A DNA stretch of 47,498 nt from an uncultured Aquiluna sp. (lineage in GTDB: Bacteria > Actinomycetota > Actinomycetes > Actinomycetales > Microbacteriaceae): assembly GCA_905182225.1 (NCBI GenBank), contig CAJJAJ010000006.1, forward strand, positions 1 through 47,498, written 5' to 3'. How positions within the stretch are numbered: position 1 is the first letter of the stretch; each line of letters opens with the position of its first letter. Below the pieces are notes generated by a model. It did not search any database. It saw only the letters and a list, made by a program, of their open reading frames with translations, and was not told where the DNA came from. Positions 36,489 through 46,178 of this stretch are shown piece after piece. Position numbers and translations under genes: made by a program.

Positions 36489-37373
36489 CTAGAACCCAAG
36501 TTTTCCAAGCTGCTTAGCATTTCTTTGCCAGTTTTGAGCAATTCTGACTTGAATTGCCAAGTGAATGGACTCATCCATCAGGGTTTCAATCTCGCGCCTG
36601 GCCTTCTGACCTATGGTTTTCAACATCGAGCCACCCTTGCCGATAATGATCCCCTTTTGAGAATCGCGCTCGACCCAAACTGAAACGTGAACGGTCGGCT
36701 TTTTTGTATCGTAGAGAATTTCATCCAGGGTGACGGCAAGAGAGTGTGGCAACTCATCATTGACCAACTCCAAGGCCGCCTCTCGAACTAGCTCGCAAAT
36801 CCTATCCTCTAGAGGTTCCTCACTCACGACATCTTTCTCATAGAACAATGGCCCAATTGGTAAGTAACCAATCAGAAGAGTCTCTAGAAGCTCAACCTGC
36901 TCCATGGTGGCGGCTGAAACCGGAACAATCTCTTCCCAGTCGTGCATCTCTGAGGCTGCCATCAGGTGTTGAGCAAGTTTTTGCTTAGATACGGTTTCAC
37001 ACTTGGTGACAATTGCGATTTTCTTGGCGCGGCCGTATTTGGCAATGTCCGCAACAATTTTTCGATCGCCCGGCCCAATTTCCTCATTGGCCGGGGTGCA
37101 AAACACGATTACATCCACCTCGTGCAGAGTCGAGCTCACAAGATCGTTTAGCCGCTGTCCCAAAAGCGTTCTTGGCCTATGAAGACCAGGAGTGTCGACC
37201 ATTATCAACTGGCCAGTTTCCGTGGTCTTGATTGCCCTAATTGCGCGCCTGGTGGTTTGTGGTTTAGAGCTAGTAATGGCGACTTTTTCGCCCGCAATAG
37301 CATTGGTGAGCGTTGACTTGCCGACGTTCGGTCGGCCCACGAAGCTTACAAACCCTGATCTAAATTCACTCAT
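36489..37373 (-). CDS. era: GTPase Era
   Basis: Ribosome-assembly GTPase for 16S rRNA and the 30S subunit. 294 residues: G1 GRPNVGKST (13-21), switch Thr in KPQTTRR, G3 DTPGLHRP, and a C-terminal KH domain with IIGKGGSMLKTIGQ. The G4 guanine-specificity motif reads TKCE at 123-126 where [NT]KxD is expected; the codon is clearly GAA. The start overlaps the upstream CBS-domain gene by 8 bases. Confidence 0.95.
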   Translation of the reverse strand: MSEFRSGFVSFVGRPNVGKSTLTNAIAGEKVAITSSKPQTTRRAIRAIKTTETGQLIMVDTPGLHRPRTLLGQRLNDLVSSTLHEVDVIVFCTPANEEIGPGDRKIVADIAKYGRAKKIAIVTKCETVSKQKLAQHLMAASEMHDWEEIVPVSAATMEQVELLETLLIGYLPIGPLFYEKDVVSEEPLEDRICELVREAALELVNDELPHSLAVTLDEILYDTKKPTVHVSVWVERDSQKGIIIGKGGSMLKTIGQKARREIETLMDESIHLAIQVRIAQNWQRNAKQLGKLGF

Positions 37374-38439
37374 CTATCACGAGTTTACGAACTAATACGC
37401 TAAGTAGTTGGCCTTTCTTGGCAACTACGCGCTCGGCAGTAAGCATTAGACCCTGCACCTCGACTGTTTCCCCGCCCACAGGAAGCGCTCCAATTGCCTT
37501 GACCAGAAGACCGCCGATTGTGTCAACATCATCGTCATCAAGCTCAATCTCGAAAATTTCAGCAATTTCATCCAACGGAGTTCTGGGCTGGCACCTGAAA
37601 GTTGTTTCGGAGAGTTTCTCTATTCCGACAACCTCACGGTCGTACTCGTCCCCAATTTCACCAACGAGCTCCTCAATCAGATCCTCCACGGTCACGATTC
37701 CAGCAACCCCGCCATACTCATCTACGACAATTGCAATCTGAGTCTTTACCCGCTGCATCTCTTGAAGCAGCTCCGCAACCGACTTGGATTCCGGAGTAAA
37801 GAGCGCCTGTCTCGAAGCCTCAATTGCTTTTTTGACCGACAGTAGGCCCGGGTCTTGATGCACAACCCTAGCAAGGTCTTTTAGGTAGAGCACACCAACA
37901 ACGTCATCGACGCTCTCCCCCACAACCGGCAGCCTCGAAAACCCAGTCGCCATAAACATGCTCAATGCATCCTCGAGCAACGCATCGCTGTCAACTACTT
38001 CCACGTCTACCCGAGGGACCATGACTTCACGGACCACCGTCTCGCCAAACTCTTCAACCGAGTCCAGAAGTTCTTGTTCATACTCTTCGGCCACCTCAGG
38101 AGTTACAAGCCTGATTGGGGCAACCAATTTGCTCCACCATGTCACAAGCCCGTTTGCGTTATTGGATAGTTTCTCGGCAAATTTAGCCCTACCGAGAATT
38201 CGGCCAAGTAGCTGCTGTGTAAGCCAAAGTCCGAGCAGGCCTAGAGCCAAAATGTAACCAAGATTGCCTGCTTCCACGGCAAAAACCAGCCAAAAACCGG
38301 CTAAAGCGCTCAATAACAGCCCTCTGGCAATAGATAAAGCTCCTGCCCGAGCGTCTTCAGCAATTTCTAGAGTGGTCTGAATGGCAGCCAGAATAATCAA
38401 CAGGGCCACCAGCACTAAACCTGAGATTACGAAAATCAA
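37366..38439 (-). CDS. CNNM/HlyC-type CBS-domain membrane protein
   Basis: 357 residues. Hydrophobic DUF21-like N-terminal region (helices at about 1-25 and 35-85), a tandem CBS pair (FSRLPVVGESVDDVVGVLYL and QIAIVVDEYGGVAGIVTVEDLI), and a C-terminal CorC/HlyC transporter-associated domain. Family members act in magnesium or cobalt transport or its regulation; the old name hemolysin C is misleading. TTG 38439 overlaps the ybeY stop as TTGA. The ybeY-CNNM-era order is conserved across actinobacteria. Confidence 0.9.
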   Translation of the reverse strand: MIFVISGLVLVALLIILAAIQTTLEIAEDARAGALSIARGLLLSALAGFWLVFAVEAGNLGYILALGLLGLWLTQQLLGRILGRAKFAEKLSNNANGLVTWWSKLVAPIRLVTPEVAEEYEQELLDSVEEFGETVVREVMVPRVDVEVVDSDALLEDALSMFMATGFSRLPVVGESVDDVVGVLYLKDLARVVHQDPGLLSVKKAIEASRQALFTPESKSVAELLQEMQRVKTQIAIVVDEYGGVAGIVTVEDLIEELVGEIGDEYDREVVGIEKLSETTFRCQPRTPLDEIAEIFEIELDDDDVDTIGGLLVKAIGALPVGGETVEVQGLMLTAERVVAKKGQLLSVLVRKLVIDE

Positions 38440-38894
38440 GAGGTTTCCGATTTGTAGAAATCAGCCAGCAAGTTTTTTTGCAGATCAAACATTTCTTTTT
38501 CTTCGTCCGTTTCAGCGTGATCGAAGCCAACCAAATGAAGCATGCCGTGGGTGACCAGCAGCAGGATTTCATTGATTGTTTCGTGACCAGCCGTTTTAGC
38601 TTGCTTTATTGCAACCTGCGGGCAGACAACTATGTCGCCCAAAACTCCCTCGGGAGAACTGCCTCGGTCGTTACCCGGACGTAATTCGTCCATTGGAAAA
38701 CTCAAGACATCAGTTGGTCCTGGTTCATCCATCCACTTAATGTGCAGGTCAGTCATCGGCCCTTCGTCAACAAAGGTAATCCCCAGGTCCACCAATTCGT
38801 GAAGCTTGAGGACTCCTCGAACGAAATACGCCAGCTCAAGCACTCGTTCAGTATCCACAGTGATTTCTGATTCATTTGCTATCTCAACACTCAT
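38436..38894 (-). CDS. ybeY: rRNA maturation endoribonuclease YbeY
   Basis: Metal-dependent endoribonuclease in 16S rRNA 3'-end maturation and ribosome quality control. 152 residues with the zinc motif HGMLHLVGFDH (His116, His120, His126), preceded by the conserved TDVLSFPMDE and GDIVVCPQVA. ATG overlaps the phoH stop (ATGA), and the gene end overlaps the CNNM gene. Confidence 0.96.
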   Translation of the reverse strand: MSVEIANESEITVDTERVLELAYFVRGVLKLHELVDLGITFVDEGPMTDLHIKWMDEPGPTDVLSFPMDELRPGNDRGSSPEGVLGDIVVCPQVAIKQAKTAGHETINEILLLVTHGMLHLVGFDHAETDEEKEMFDLQKNLLADFYKSETS

Positions 38895-39838
38895 TTGATT
38901 GCCGCTTTGTCATAAGCCTCGACGATTCTTGTGACCAGTTCATGTCTAACTACATCTCTGCTTGTTAGCTTTTGAACGTTGAGTCCTTCAACATCAGCTA
39001 GCACGATCTGAGCAATCCCAAGTCCAGACTTCCCGCCGGGAAGATCAATCTGAGTAACGTCACCGGTTACAACCATCTTGGAATTGAACCCCAGTCTTGT
39101 CAGAAACATCTTCATTTGTTCACCGGTGGTATTTTGCGCCTCGTCAAGAATGATGAAGCTGTCATTTAGGGTCCTGCCTCGCATGTAGGCAAGAGGTGCA
39201 ACCTCAATAACCCCGGCTTCCATAAGCTTTGCTGTCACATCTGGCTCTAGCATCTCCTGAAGTGAATCAAATAGCGGTCTCAGATAGGGATCGATTTTTT
39301 CACTGAGTGTCCCAGGCAAAAAACCAAGCCTCTCTCCAGCCTCAACGGCTGGCCGGGTAAGGATTATCCGGCTGACTTCTTTTCGATAAAGTGCCTCCAC
39401 GGCCTTTGCTACCGCCAAGTAGGTTTTTCCAGTGCCCGCAGGTCCAATCCCAAAGGTGATGGTGTTCTGGTCAATGGCATCTAGGTACTCTTTTTGGCCC
39501 GCCGTCTTAGCCCTTACCGTCTTGGCAGGCGTGTTTATCGTGCTTGACGCAAGTATCTTTGCAGCTGGCTGCTCTTTATTGTCCTGAATAATTCGTATCG
39601 TCTCTGAAACACCTTGAGGATCCGGACTAAGGCCCTGCTTTATCATCTCTGCAAGCTGCTCGAACAGCTCAGAAGCTAGATCCAACTGAGCCTGATCACC
39701 CGTGACATTAAAAACATTCCCCCGATTTTGAATGACTAAGCCCGGCAGCTCAGCCTCAATTCGCTTCAGATTCTTGTCTTGCTCGCCCAAGAGATCAAGG
39801 AGTGCTACTCCGGTTATTTCAAAGCTTGCTTTAGCCAC
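38891..39838 (-). CDS. phoH: PhoH-like ATPase
   Basis: 315 residues. A KH-like N-terminal region (about 1-70) precedes a PhoH nucleotide-binding domain with Walker A GPAGTGKT (132-139), ILTRPAVEAGERLGFLPG and Walker B FIILDEAQN. Probable RNA-linked ATPase; phosphate-starvation control, known in E. coli, should not be assumed. GTG 39838 shares one base with the HIT gene's TAG (TAGTG). It is coupled to ybeY. Confidence 0.93.
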   Translation of the reverse strand: MAKASFEITGVALLDLLGEQDKNLKRIEAELPGLVIQNRGNVFNVTGDQAQLDLASELFEQLAEMIKQGLSPDPQGVSETIRIIQDNKEQPAAKILASSTINTPAKTVRAKTAGQKEYLDAIDQNTITFGIGPAGTGKTYLAVAKAVEALYRKEVSRIILTRPAVEAGERLGFLPGTLSEKIDPYLRPLFDSLQEMLEPDVTAKLMEAGVIEVAPLAYMRGRTLNDSFIILDEAQNTTGEQMKMFLTRLGFNSKMVVTGDVTQIDLPGGKSGLGIAQIVLADVEGLNVQKLTSRDVVRHELVTRIVEAYDKAAIK

Positions 39839-40152
39839 TAGTTGGACTGCTGACTGAGAATGTGCGCGTGAGTGTGAAAGACCGATTGCCCCTCACGCTT
39901 GCCAGTATTGAACTGAAGCTTGAACTGGCCGTCAGTTTTAGTCGCTGCAACTTTTCGAATCAACTCAAAAAGACCTTGAAGACTAGAAGAATTATCAAGC
40001 TGAAGAATATTTTCACTGTGAATTTTTGGAACCACCAAAATGTGGACCGGAGCCCGCGGGTAGAGATCTAGGAAGGCTATGGCGTGCTCGTTTTCGGCGA
40101 TCAGCTCGGTCGGAACCTCGCCAGCGACTATCTTGCAAAAAATGCAGTCCAT
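39838..40152 (-). CDS. HIT-family protein
   Basis: 104-residue histidine-triad nucleotide hydrolase. N-terminal CIFCKIVAGEVP and the catalytic triad VFHTHAHIL (His93, His95, His97). Family members cleave adenosine 5'-phosphoramidates; the cellular substrate is unknown. ATG 40152 has a strong AGGAGG 5 bases upstream; the longer frame starting at 40188 runs back into rsmE. In the hrcA-dnaJ-rsmE-HIT-phoH array. Confidence 0.93.
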   Translation of the reverse strand: MDCIFCKIVAGEVPTELIAENEHAIAFLDLYPRAPVHILVVPKIHSENILQLDNSSSLQGLFELIRKVAATKTDGQFKLQFNTGKREGQSVFHTHAHILSQQSN

Positions 40153-40178
40153 GTTCTCCTCCTTAATCATTTTAGCCA

Positions 40179-40871
40179 CTAGCTCCATTGCCCGGACAGG
40201 GCCATTAGCGCTGCAATAGCTGCAGGCCCGGCGCTTGAAGTTCGAAGAATAGATACGCCAAGCCGGACGCCCACAAACCCTTGAGACGCGAGACTGTCAA
40301 TTTCATGCTGTGCAAAGCCGCCCTCGGGTCCTACCACAATCGTCACTTCATTCTCCAGCTGCAGTCCAACGATGCTTGTCGAAGCCTGGGGATCGAGTAC
40401 AAGACCGGTACCGACAGGTATCAACTGCTTGAGAGTAGAAAGGTCGTTGATGTCCGCCCTAAACGCCTGCTGAGATTGCTTCATTGCGGAAATAGCGATT
40501 TGGTTCCAGCGCTCCTGATTTCTTGACGCCTTAGCTCCCCAGTCGACCACTGATCGTGAGGCTTGCAGTGGAGTTATGCTCGAGACGCCCAATTCAACAG
40601 CGGCCTGGAGAGCAGCCTCGTCTCTGCCGCCTTTAGCAAGTGATTGCACAAGGTGTATCGCGGGGGTTGACCTGGCTGTTACTTGGAATGATTTTGGTTC
40701 AAGCTGTCCTGTAGCGGCATTTGAAACTGTGGCGGTCAGTACTCCACCGACACCATTGGTTATGGCGACCTCTTCCCCATCTCTGATCCGAAGACTCTTG
40801 AAATGTTCAAGCTCGGTCGCTGTAATAACAGATGAAGCCTCGGTAATGCTTGGGTCATAAAACCAATGCAC
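40179..40871 (-). CDS. rsmE: 16S rRNA (uracil-1498-N3)-methyltransferase
   Basis: SPOUT enzyme methylating U1498 in the 16S decoding region. 230 residues: N-terminal PUA-like part (HWFYDPSI, ELEHFKSLRIRDGEEV), then the knot with SLAKGGRDEAALQAAVELGV, AMKQSQQA, VVGPEGGF and LGVSILRTSSAGPAAIAAL. The end motif lacks the Arg and Glu of the E. coli version, but this is common in actinobacterial RsmE. GTG start shares one base with the dnaJ stop (TAGTG). Confidence 0.94.
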   Translation of the reverse strand: MHWFYDPSITEASSVITATELEHFKSLRIRDGEEVAITNGVGGVLTATVSNAATGQLEPKSFQVTARSTPAIHLVQSLAKGGRDEAALQAAVELGVSSITPLQASRSVVDWGAKASRNQERWNQIAISAMKQSQQAFRADINDLSTLKQLIPVGTGLVLDPQASTSIVGLQLENEVTIVVGPEGGFAQHEIDSLASQGFVGVRLGVSILRTSSAGPAAIAALMALSGQWS

Positions 40872-41923
40872 TAGAACCTGCCTCTAGCCCGACGACTGCC
40901 GAGTCGGGGTGAGTCATCCTTGTGAAGCGCCTTGAGTTTTTTGAAAAGGTCTTTTTGTTTTCCATCTATCCGGTTTGGGGTCAAAATCTTCAGTTGCAGC
41001 AAAAGGTCTCCGCGTCCGCGTCCGCGCAGCTTATTGGACCCGAGGCCCTTGAGAGTTATTACATCCCCGTGCTGAGCACCTGCCTTCACCGTAACAAGTG
41101 AGGGGCCATCCAGTGTTTCGATTTCGGTTTCGAAACCAAGGGCTGCATCCGCGATTGGAACCTCCAGCACAGCAACCAAGTTGTCCCCATCGCGGCCAAA
41201 AATCGGGTCCGCGCGAACCGAAACCTCAAGGTAAATGTCACCGCTGGGTCCGCCTCCGAAACCCACTTCACCTTGACCTGGTAGGTGCAAACGCAAGCCG
41301 TCGGACACTCCAGCTGGGATATTAAGATCTAGATCTCTTGAGGCTCTGACTCTGCCTTGGGCTCGACATTCAACGCAAGGATCTGGAATCACTTGACCGG
41401 TTCCCCGGCAAGTTCCGCATGGTGCAGTGGTGACCATGGCCCCCATAAATGACTGCACCTGACGCTGAATCTGGCCTGACCCTCTGCAGATGTCGCAGGT
41501 TTGAGCACTTGTTCCTGGGCGACAGCAGCTGCCCTTGCACTCCTCACAGAGAACCGCGGTGTCTATGGTTAAGACCTTATTGGCCCCGAAAACTGCCTCT
41601 TTCAAATCCAAGTCCACCCTCAGCAGGGCATCTTGACCTCTTTGAGACCGGGACTGCGGTCCACGTTGGCCTCCGCCACCGAAGAAACTGTCGAAAATGT
41701 CTCCGATGCCAAATCCCTCGTTACCACCTCCGTCGTAGCTTGCTCTAGTGCTGCTGTCACTTAGAACCTCGTAAGCGTGAGTGACAAGCTTGAAGCGCTC
41801 TTGAGCTTCCTTAGCCGGATTGATATCGGGGTGAAGCTCTCTTGCCAGTTTGCGATAAGCCTTCTTGATTTGATCCTGGGTCGCATCTCTCGCGACTCCG
41901 AGAACTTCATAGTGATCGCTCAA
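40871..41923 (-). CDS. dnaJ: chaperone protein DnaJ (HrcA-linked)
   Basis: DnaK co-chaperone, 350 residues: J domain with HPD at 31-33, Gly/Phe-rich region (about 65-88), four zinc repeats starting at Cys126, Cys143, Cys169 and Cys183, then the substrate-binding C-terminal domains. Repeat 1 is odd: it reads CEECKGSCC, with Cys133-Cys134 in place of the usual Gly-Ala. Repeat 4 reads [11 protein letters not shown] 41923 overlaps the hrcA stop as TTGA and has GGAGG 7 bases upstream. No dnaK or grpE here, so this is the second actinobacterial DnaJ, under HrcA rather than HspR. Confidence 0.93.
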   Translation of the reverse strand: MSDHYEVLGVARDATQDQIKKAYRKLARELHPDINPAKEAQERFKLVTHAYEVLSDSSTRASYDGGGNEGFGIGDIFDSFFGGGGQRGPQSRSQRGQDALLRVDLDLKEAVFGANKVLTIDTAVLCEECKGSCCRPGTSAQTCDICRGSGQIQRQVQSFMGAMVTTAPCGTCRGTGQVIPDPCVECRAQGRVRASRDLDLNIPAGVSDGLRLHLPGQGEVGFGGGPSGDIYLEVSVRADPIFGRDGDNLVAVLEVPIADAALGFETEIETLDGPSLVTVKAGAQHGDVITLKGLGSNKLRGRGRGDLLLQLKILTPNRIDGKQKDLFKKLKALHKDDSPRLGSRRARGRF

Positions 41924-42945
41924 GAATTTGCCTCCAGTACATTGCTTAGATATTTTGCAACGGCTCTAACCGAAGCTATGTTCCCGGAATAGTTCATTCT
42001 TGTTGGACCGAGGACGCCAATTTTAGCCAGTTCGGTTCCCGAGTTGTCATAACCGACGGCCATCATGGTTGCGTGCTGTACTCCAGCAACCCCGAGTTCG
42101 GAACCGATCTTCAGGCCCACCCCGTATTGATCGGTTTGCATTTCTTGCATCAAACGAAGCATTACGACTTGCTCCTCAATCGCCTCAAGAACACTGGAAA
42201 GCTCGCCACCAAAATCTTCATCGTGCTTGGCCAAATTTGCGGTGCCCGACAAAACTAAACGCTCTTCCCTGTTGGCATCGACCAAAGACTGAAGTTGAGA
42301 CACAACCCTGCCAACAAAATCTATTCGGCTGGGAGCAAATTCGGCTGGGAGCTTATCCAAAATTACTTTTACATCAGTGAAGTTTGCACCGACCAGCATC
42401 CCGTTTAGTCGTCCGCGTAACTCGGTAACAAGATCAATTTCGGCCGGAGCACGCAGCTCCACCTGAACCTGCTGAACTCTTCCTTTTTCAGAAATGAGCA
42501 TCACAACAAGCCTTAGCTCGGCAATGGGTATGAGTTCAACGTGGCGCACCTTGGCGTTTCCCAGCGTTGGATACTGCACAAGCGCCAAAGTGTTGGTAAG
42601 CGCGGACAATGACCTGGCAGTTCTTTCCACAATCTCGTCCAGGTCAGTCGCACCGTCCAAGAAAGTCTCAATCGCGCTGCGCTCTGAGTGCGAAAGTGGC
42701 TTAATCTCTCCGAGCTTGTCCACGAAAAGTCGATAGCCCTTTTCGGTTGGAATTCTGCCGCTTGAGGTATGTGGCGCAGTAATCAGGTCTTCTTCTTCTA
42801 AGAGGGCCATGTCATTGCGAATTGTTGCGGCCGAGACTCCCAGGGGATGCCTATCAAGAAGGGACTTGGAACCAACAGGCTGGTTCGAGGCTATGTAATC
42901 CTCAACAATTGCCCGCAAGACTTCTAGGGATCTGTTGGGAATCAT
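41920..42945 (-). CDS. hrcA: heat-inducible transcription repressor HrcA
   Basis: Represses heat-shock genes by binding CIRCE and is released when GroE is titrated. 341 residues: an N-terminal winged helix ([54 protein letters not shown]), then the HrcA dimerisation/GAF-like region. ATG 42945 is the first codon of the family-typical [10 protein letters not shown] start and lies at the edge of a CIRCE-like element, so the gene should be self-regulated. It is coupled to dnaJ. Confidence 0.95.
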   Translation of the reverse strand: MIPNRSLEVLRAIVEDYIASNQPVGSKSLLDRHPLGVSAATIRNDMALLEEEDLITAPHTSSGRIPTEKGYRLFVDKLGEIKPLSHSERSAIETFLDGATDLDEIVERTARSLSALTNTLALVQYPTLGNAKVRHVELIPIAELRLVVMLISEKGRVQQVQVELRAPAEIDLVTELRGRLNGMLVGANFTDVKVILDKLPAEFAPSRIDFVGRVVSQLQSLVDANREERLVLSGTANLAKHDEDFGGELSSVLEAIEEQVVMLRLMQEMQTDQYGVGLKIGSELGVAGVQHATMMAVGYDNSGTELAKIGVLGPTRMNYSGNIASVRAVAKYLSNVLEANS

Positions 42946-42971
42946 TAGCACTGTCCTATCATGAGTGCCAA
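42945..42971. promoter_or_regulatory. CIRCE element (HrcA operator)
   Basis: TTAGCACTG (42945-42953), 9-base spacer, GAGTGCCAA (42963-42971). Each half matches the consensus TTAGCACTC-N9-GAGTGCTAA at 8 of 9 positions. One end is inside the hrcA start codon and the other is 16 bases from the hemW stop, so HrcA bound here would block both initiation and read-through into hrcA-dnaJ. Confidence 0.85.
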
Positions 42972-42987
42972 GTCTATTCAATAAGTG

Positions 42988-44187
42988 CTAGTTCGTCAGC
43001 AGCTGAAGAACTATGCGATCAACAAAAAGCCTGCCGGCAGCGGTGACAGCCAGATTTTCGTTCTCAATCTTCAAGCTTCCATCAAGAACAAAGGGGTCAA
43101 TCGTGCTTTTTATGATGCCGAGTTCAGCCAATACTTTTAGAGGAATGCCAGTGCTGGTTCGAAGCTCCAACATCAAGCGCTCCTCGAGGTTGGTTCGCGC
43201 ATCAATGTATTCGATTCCTGCAACAGGCGAGCCGTTCGCAAGTTGTTTTTGATAACTCAAGGGATGTTTAGTATTCCAAAACCGATTCCCACTTAAGTGC
43301 GAATGAGCACCCGGGCCAAAACCCCACCAATCAGCGCTGCCCCAATAAGCGTGGTTGTGCTTCGAAGGTTTGCCCCAATTAGCGACTTCATACCAAGGAA
43401 GACCGTTGGCCTGGAAAACCCGGTCCGCAATTTCAAACTTCTCCGCGTCTAAGTCATCGTCTGTTTCCGGCAATTCACCAACCTTGATTTGCCTGGCAAG
43501 CTTTGTTCCCGGCTCAACAATCAAGGAATAGGCTGAGACGTGTCCAGTGCCCATTGAGGCGGCGATTTCAACGGTCTTTCTCCAAGAATCAAGAGACTCG
43601 TTTGGAGCGCCATAAATCAAGTCGAGGCTGCTCTCTAACCCAAGCTCGGTTGCAGCCTTCAAAATCGGTCCAACTTTGTCGGGATCATGAACTCGCTCTA
43701 GCGTGGCTAAAACTTTCGGGTCGAAACTCTGGACCCCGAGACTTATTCTGTTGACGCCTACGGCCGCAAGTTGCTCTAAATACTTAGGACTGGCAGATTC
43801 AGGATTGGCTTCAAGTGTTATTTCGATATCCGGTAAAAACCCATAATGGCCTTTCAAGCTGGTGATGATTTGCTCGATTTGATTACTGGTAAAAAGCGAC
43901 GGTGTCCCGCCACCAAAAAATAATGTGGAAAGACTTCGCTTCTGATAGCCCGAGTTTTCAAGAATCTTCGCACTGGCGTCTATTTCGGTAATTAGTGACT
44001 CGTGAAAACTTGACTGGGACAGCCCCCCGATTTCCTTTGCGGTGTAGGTATTGAAATCGCAATATCCGCATCTGAATTCGCAAAACGGAATATGAACATA
44101 AGCGTGAAAGGTTTTTAGGTCGTCGAACCTAGGAGGTATTAAGTTCGACTCTGGCCAGGTCAGCCCAAGCGGCAATCTAGCCGACAC
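42988..44187 (-). CDS. hemW: heme chaperone HemW (radical SAM, coproporphyrinogen III oxidase-like)
   Basis: 399 residues. The radical-SAM cluster motif CEFRCGYC (Cys36, Cys40, Cys43) is followed by Phe, as in HemW, not by Cys as in true HemN. Also present: LFFGGGTPSLF, VNRISLGVQSFD and a C-terminal HemN-like domain. HemW inserts heme into respiratory enzymes; older annotations call it an oxygen-independent coproporphyrinogen oxidase. GTG 44187 shares one base with the lepA stop (TAGTG). Confidence 0.93.
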   Translation of the reverse strand: MSARLPLGLTWPESNLIPPRFDDLKTFHAYVHIPFCEFRCGYCDFNTYTAKEIGGLSQSSFHESLITEIDASAKILENSGYQKRSLSTLFFGGGTPSLFTSNQIEQIITSLKGHYGFLPDIEITLEANPESASPKYLEQLAAVGVNRISLGVQSFDPKVLATLERVHDPDKVGPILKAATELGLESSLDLIYGAPNESLDSWRKTVEIAASMGTGHVSAYSLIVEPGTKLARQIKVGELPETDDDLDAEKFEIADRVFQANGLPWYEVANWGKPSKHNHAYWGSADWWGFGPGAHSHLSGNRFWNTKHPLSYQKQLANGSPVAGIEYIDARTNLEERLMLELRTSTGIPLKVLAELGIIKSTIDPFVLDGSLKIENENLAVTAAGRLFVDRIVLQLLTN

Positions 44188-46043
44188 TACTTTTTCTTTT
44201 CCGTGCCTGAAGTTTCGTCAGAGGACAGCGCTTTTATAAATGCGTCCTGAGGAACTTCTACTCGGCCCACCATCTTCATTCGCTTCTTGCCTTCTTTTTG
44301 CTTTTCAAGAAGCTTCCGCTTTCGGCTTATGTCACCGCCATAGCATTTAGCCAGCACGTCTTTCCGGACAGCGCGAACGCTCTCGCGAGCAATAATTCTG
44401 GAACCGACAGCAGCTTGGATTGGAACCTCGAACTGCTGCCTTGGTATTAGCTCACGGAGCTTCGAAGTTATTTTTGTGCCGTGACCATAAGCCTTGTCCT
44501 TATGAACAATCGAGCTAAACGCATCAACCTTCTCACCCTGAAGCAACAGATCTACTTTTACTAAGTCGCCCGGGAGATAACCGGCTTCTTCATAGTCCAG
44601 CGACCCATAACCTTGGGTCTTACTTTTTAGCTGGTCAAAAAAGTCAAAAACGATCTCAGCGAGCGGAAGCTGGTAGCGCAGTTGAACTCGATCTTCACCC
44701 AGGTATTGCATGTCAATCATCGTTCCACGGCGGGTTTGACACAGATCCATAATTGTGCCCACGTAGTCCTTTGGACTCAAAATCGTGGCCTTTACGATTG
44801 GCTCTTTTACTACCTTTATTTTTCCCTCAGGAAACTCAGATGGGTTAGTGACTATGAACTCGGTGTTGTCCTCGCGAGTGACTTGATAAACCACCGATGG
44901 GGCCGTTGCAATTAGAGACAGATTGAATTCTCGCTCTAGACGCTCGGTGATTATCTCAAGGTGCAACAAGCCCAAAAAGCCACAGCGAAAGCCAAAGCCA
45001 AGGGCCGCCGATGTTTCAGGCTCGTAGACCAGTGAGGCATCGGAGAGACGAAGCTTGTCCAGTGCCTCCCGAAGGTTCGGGTAGTCGCTTCCATCTATTG
45101 GATAAATACCAGAAAAAACCATTGGCTTTGGCTCTGCGTAGCCCTTCAGTGAAAGTTTCGCAGGTTTGTCCTTAGTGGTGACAGTGTCTCCGACCTTAGA
45201 AAGCCTGACATCCTTTACGCCAGTGATCAGATAGCCCACCTCGCCAGCTGCTAAGCCTTTGGTGACAACCGGTTCCGGGCTAATCACGCCGATTTCCAAC
45301 AGCTCGTGCACTGCCCTGGTTGACATCATCTGAATCTGTTCCCGAGAGGACAGCCGCCCATCAATCATCCTGACGTAGGTAACCACGCCGCGGTAGCTGT
45401 CATAAACAGAGTCAAAAATCATTGCTCGAGCAGGGGCATTGATGTCACCTGTTGGCGCAGGCACTCGCTGCACGATACGGTCAAGAAGCTCTTCTACTCC
45501 AACACCAGTTTTACCCGAGACCCTCAAGCAATCATCCGGGGATCCACCAATCAAATTGGCAAGCTCCTCCGCGTACTTCTCAGTTTGGGCTGCTGGAAGA
45601 TCGATTTTATTTAGAACCGGAATGATTTCTAGGTCATTTTCCATAGCTAGATAAAGATTTGCCAATGTTTGCGCTTCAATCCCCTGAGCTGCGTCCACGA
45701 GCAACACCGCTCCCTCGCAGGCAGCCAACGACCTAGAAACTTCATAGGTGAAATCGACGTGGCCAGGAGTGTCAATCATGTTTAGAGCAAAGGTTTTATT
45801 GTCTAACTCCCAGGGCAGCCGAACTGCTTGGGACTTGATCGTAATTCCGCGCTCTCGCTCAATGTCCATTCGATCTAAATACTGGGCGCGCATTTGACGG
45901 TCCTCGACTATTCCAGTCAGCTGCAGCATCCGATCTGCCAGCGTCGATTTACCGTGATCAATGTGCGCAATTATGCAGAAATTGCGTATTTGATCCTGGT
46001 CGGTTAAAGACGGCTCGAGAGCAGACCGTGCGCGTGGAGACAA
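44187..46043 (-). CDS. lepA: elongation factor 4 (LepA)
   Basis: Ribosome-bound GTPase linked to back-translocation and initiation-phase biogenesis. 618 residues from the TTG at 46043: G1 AHIDHGKST (27-35), G3 DTPGHVDF, G4 NKID, and the LepA-specific C-terminal domain ([31 protein letters not shown]). I chose the TTG because it gives an [10 protein letters not shown] start like other Microbacteriaceae LepA proteins and has GAGG 5 bases upstream. An in-frame ATG at 46079 would add 12 residues. It heads the long minus-strand array and is divergent from rpsT. Confidence 0.94.
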   Translation of the reverse strand: MSPRARSALEPSLTDQDQIRNFCIIAHIDHGKSTLADRMLQLTGIVEDRQMRAQYLDRMDIERERGITIKSQAVRLPWELDNKTFALNMIDTPGHVDFTYEVSRSLAACEGAVLLVDAAQGIEAQTLANLYLAMENDLEIIPVLNKIDLPAAQTEKYAEELANLIGGSPDDCLRVSGKTGVGVEELLDRIVQRVPAPTGDINAPARAMIFDSVYDSYRGVVTYVRMIDGRLSSREQIQMMSTRAVHELLEIGVISPEPVVTKGLAAGEVGYLITGVKDVRLSKVGDTVTTKDKPAKLSLKGYAEPKPMVFSGIYPIDGSDYPNLREALDKLRLSDASLVYEPETSAALGFGFRCGFLGLLHLEIITERLEREFNLSLIATAPSVVYQVTREDNTEFIVTNPSEFPEGKIKVVKEPIVKATILSPKDYVGTIMDLCQTRRGTMIDMQYLGEDRVQLRYQLPLAEIVFDFFDQLKSKTQGYGSLDYEEAGYLPGDLVKVDLLLQGEKVDAFSSIVHKDKAYGHGTKITSKLRELIPRQQFEVPIQAAVGSRIIARESVRAVRKDVLAKCYGGDISRKRKLLEKQKEGKKRMKMVGRVEVPQDAFIKALSSDETSGTEKKK

Positions 46044-46092
46044 GTAAACCTCATTTATGGATGAATGTAACTTGGCCATTCTCCCATGATGC

Positions 46093-46150
46093 TTGCTCGA
46101 CAGGAGCCAAACTGGTAGAGTTTTGCCTTGTTCGCGGAGATTTACTCCGC
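46093..46150 (+). promoter_or_regulatory. candidate rpsT promoter and leader hairpin
   Basis: TTGCTC (46093-46098), 17-base spacer, TAGAGT (46116-46121) predicts a start near 46128. The leader then has a 6-bp hairpin, GCGGAG (46134-46139), loop ATTTA, CTCCGC (46145-46150), followed by AAAAATTTTT. S20 is translationally self-regulated in other bacteria, so a control role for this leader is possible. Confidence 0.4.
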
Positions 46151-46178
46151 AAAAATTTTTGGCCAGAGAAAGTAGAAC

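Noticed and set aside
40179-40871. RsmE with missing Arg/Glu in the knot motif as an inactive enzyme
   Set aside because: Actinobacterial RsmE proteins commonly differ from E. coli at these positions; the GPEGGF and KGGRDE motifs are intact.
46134-46160. Hairpin before rpsT as an intrinsic terminator
   Set aside because: The stem is followed by five A before the T run, and there is no upstream plus-strand gene to end; kept as a leader structure.
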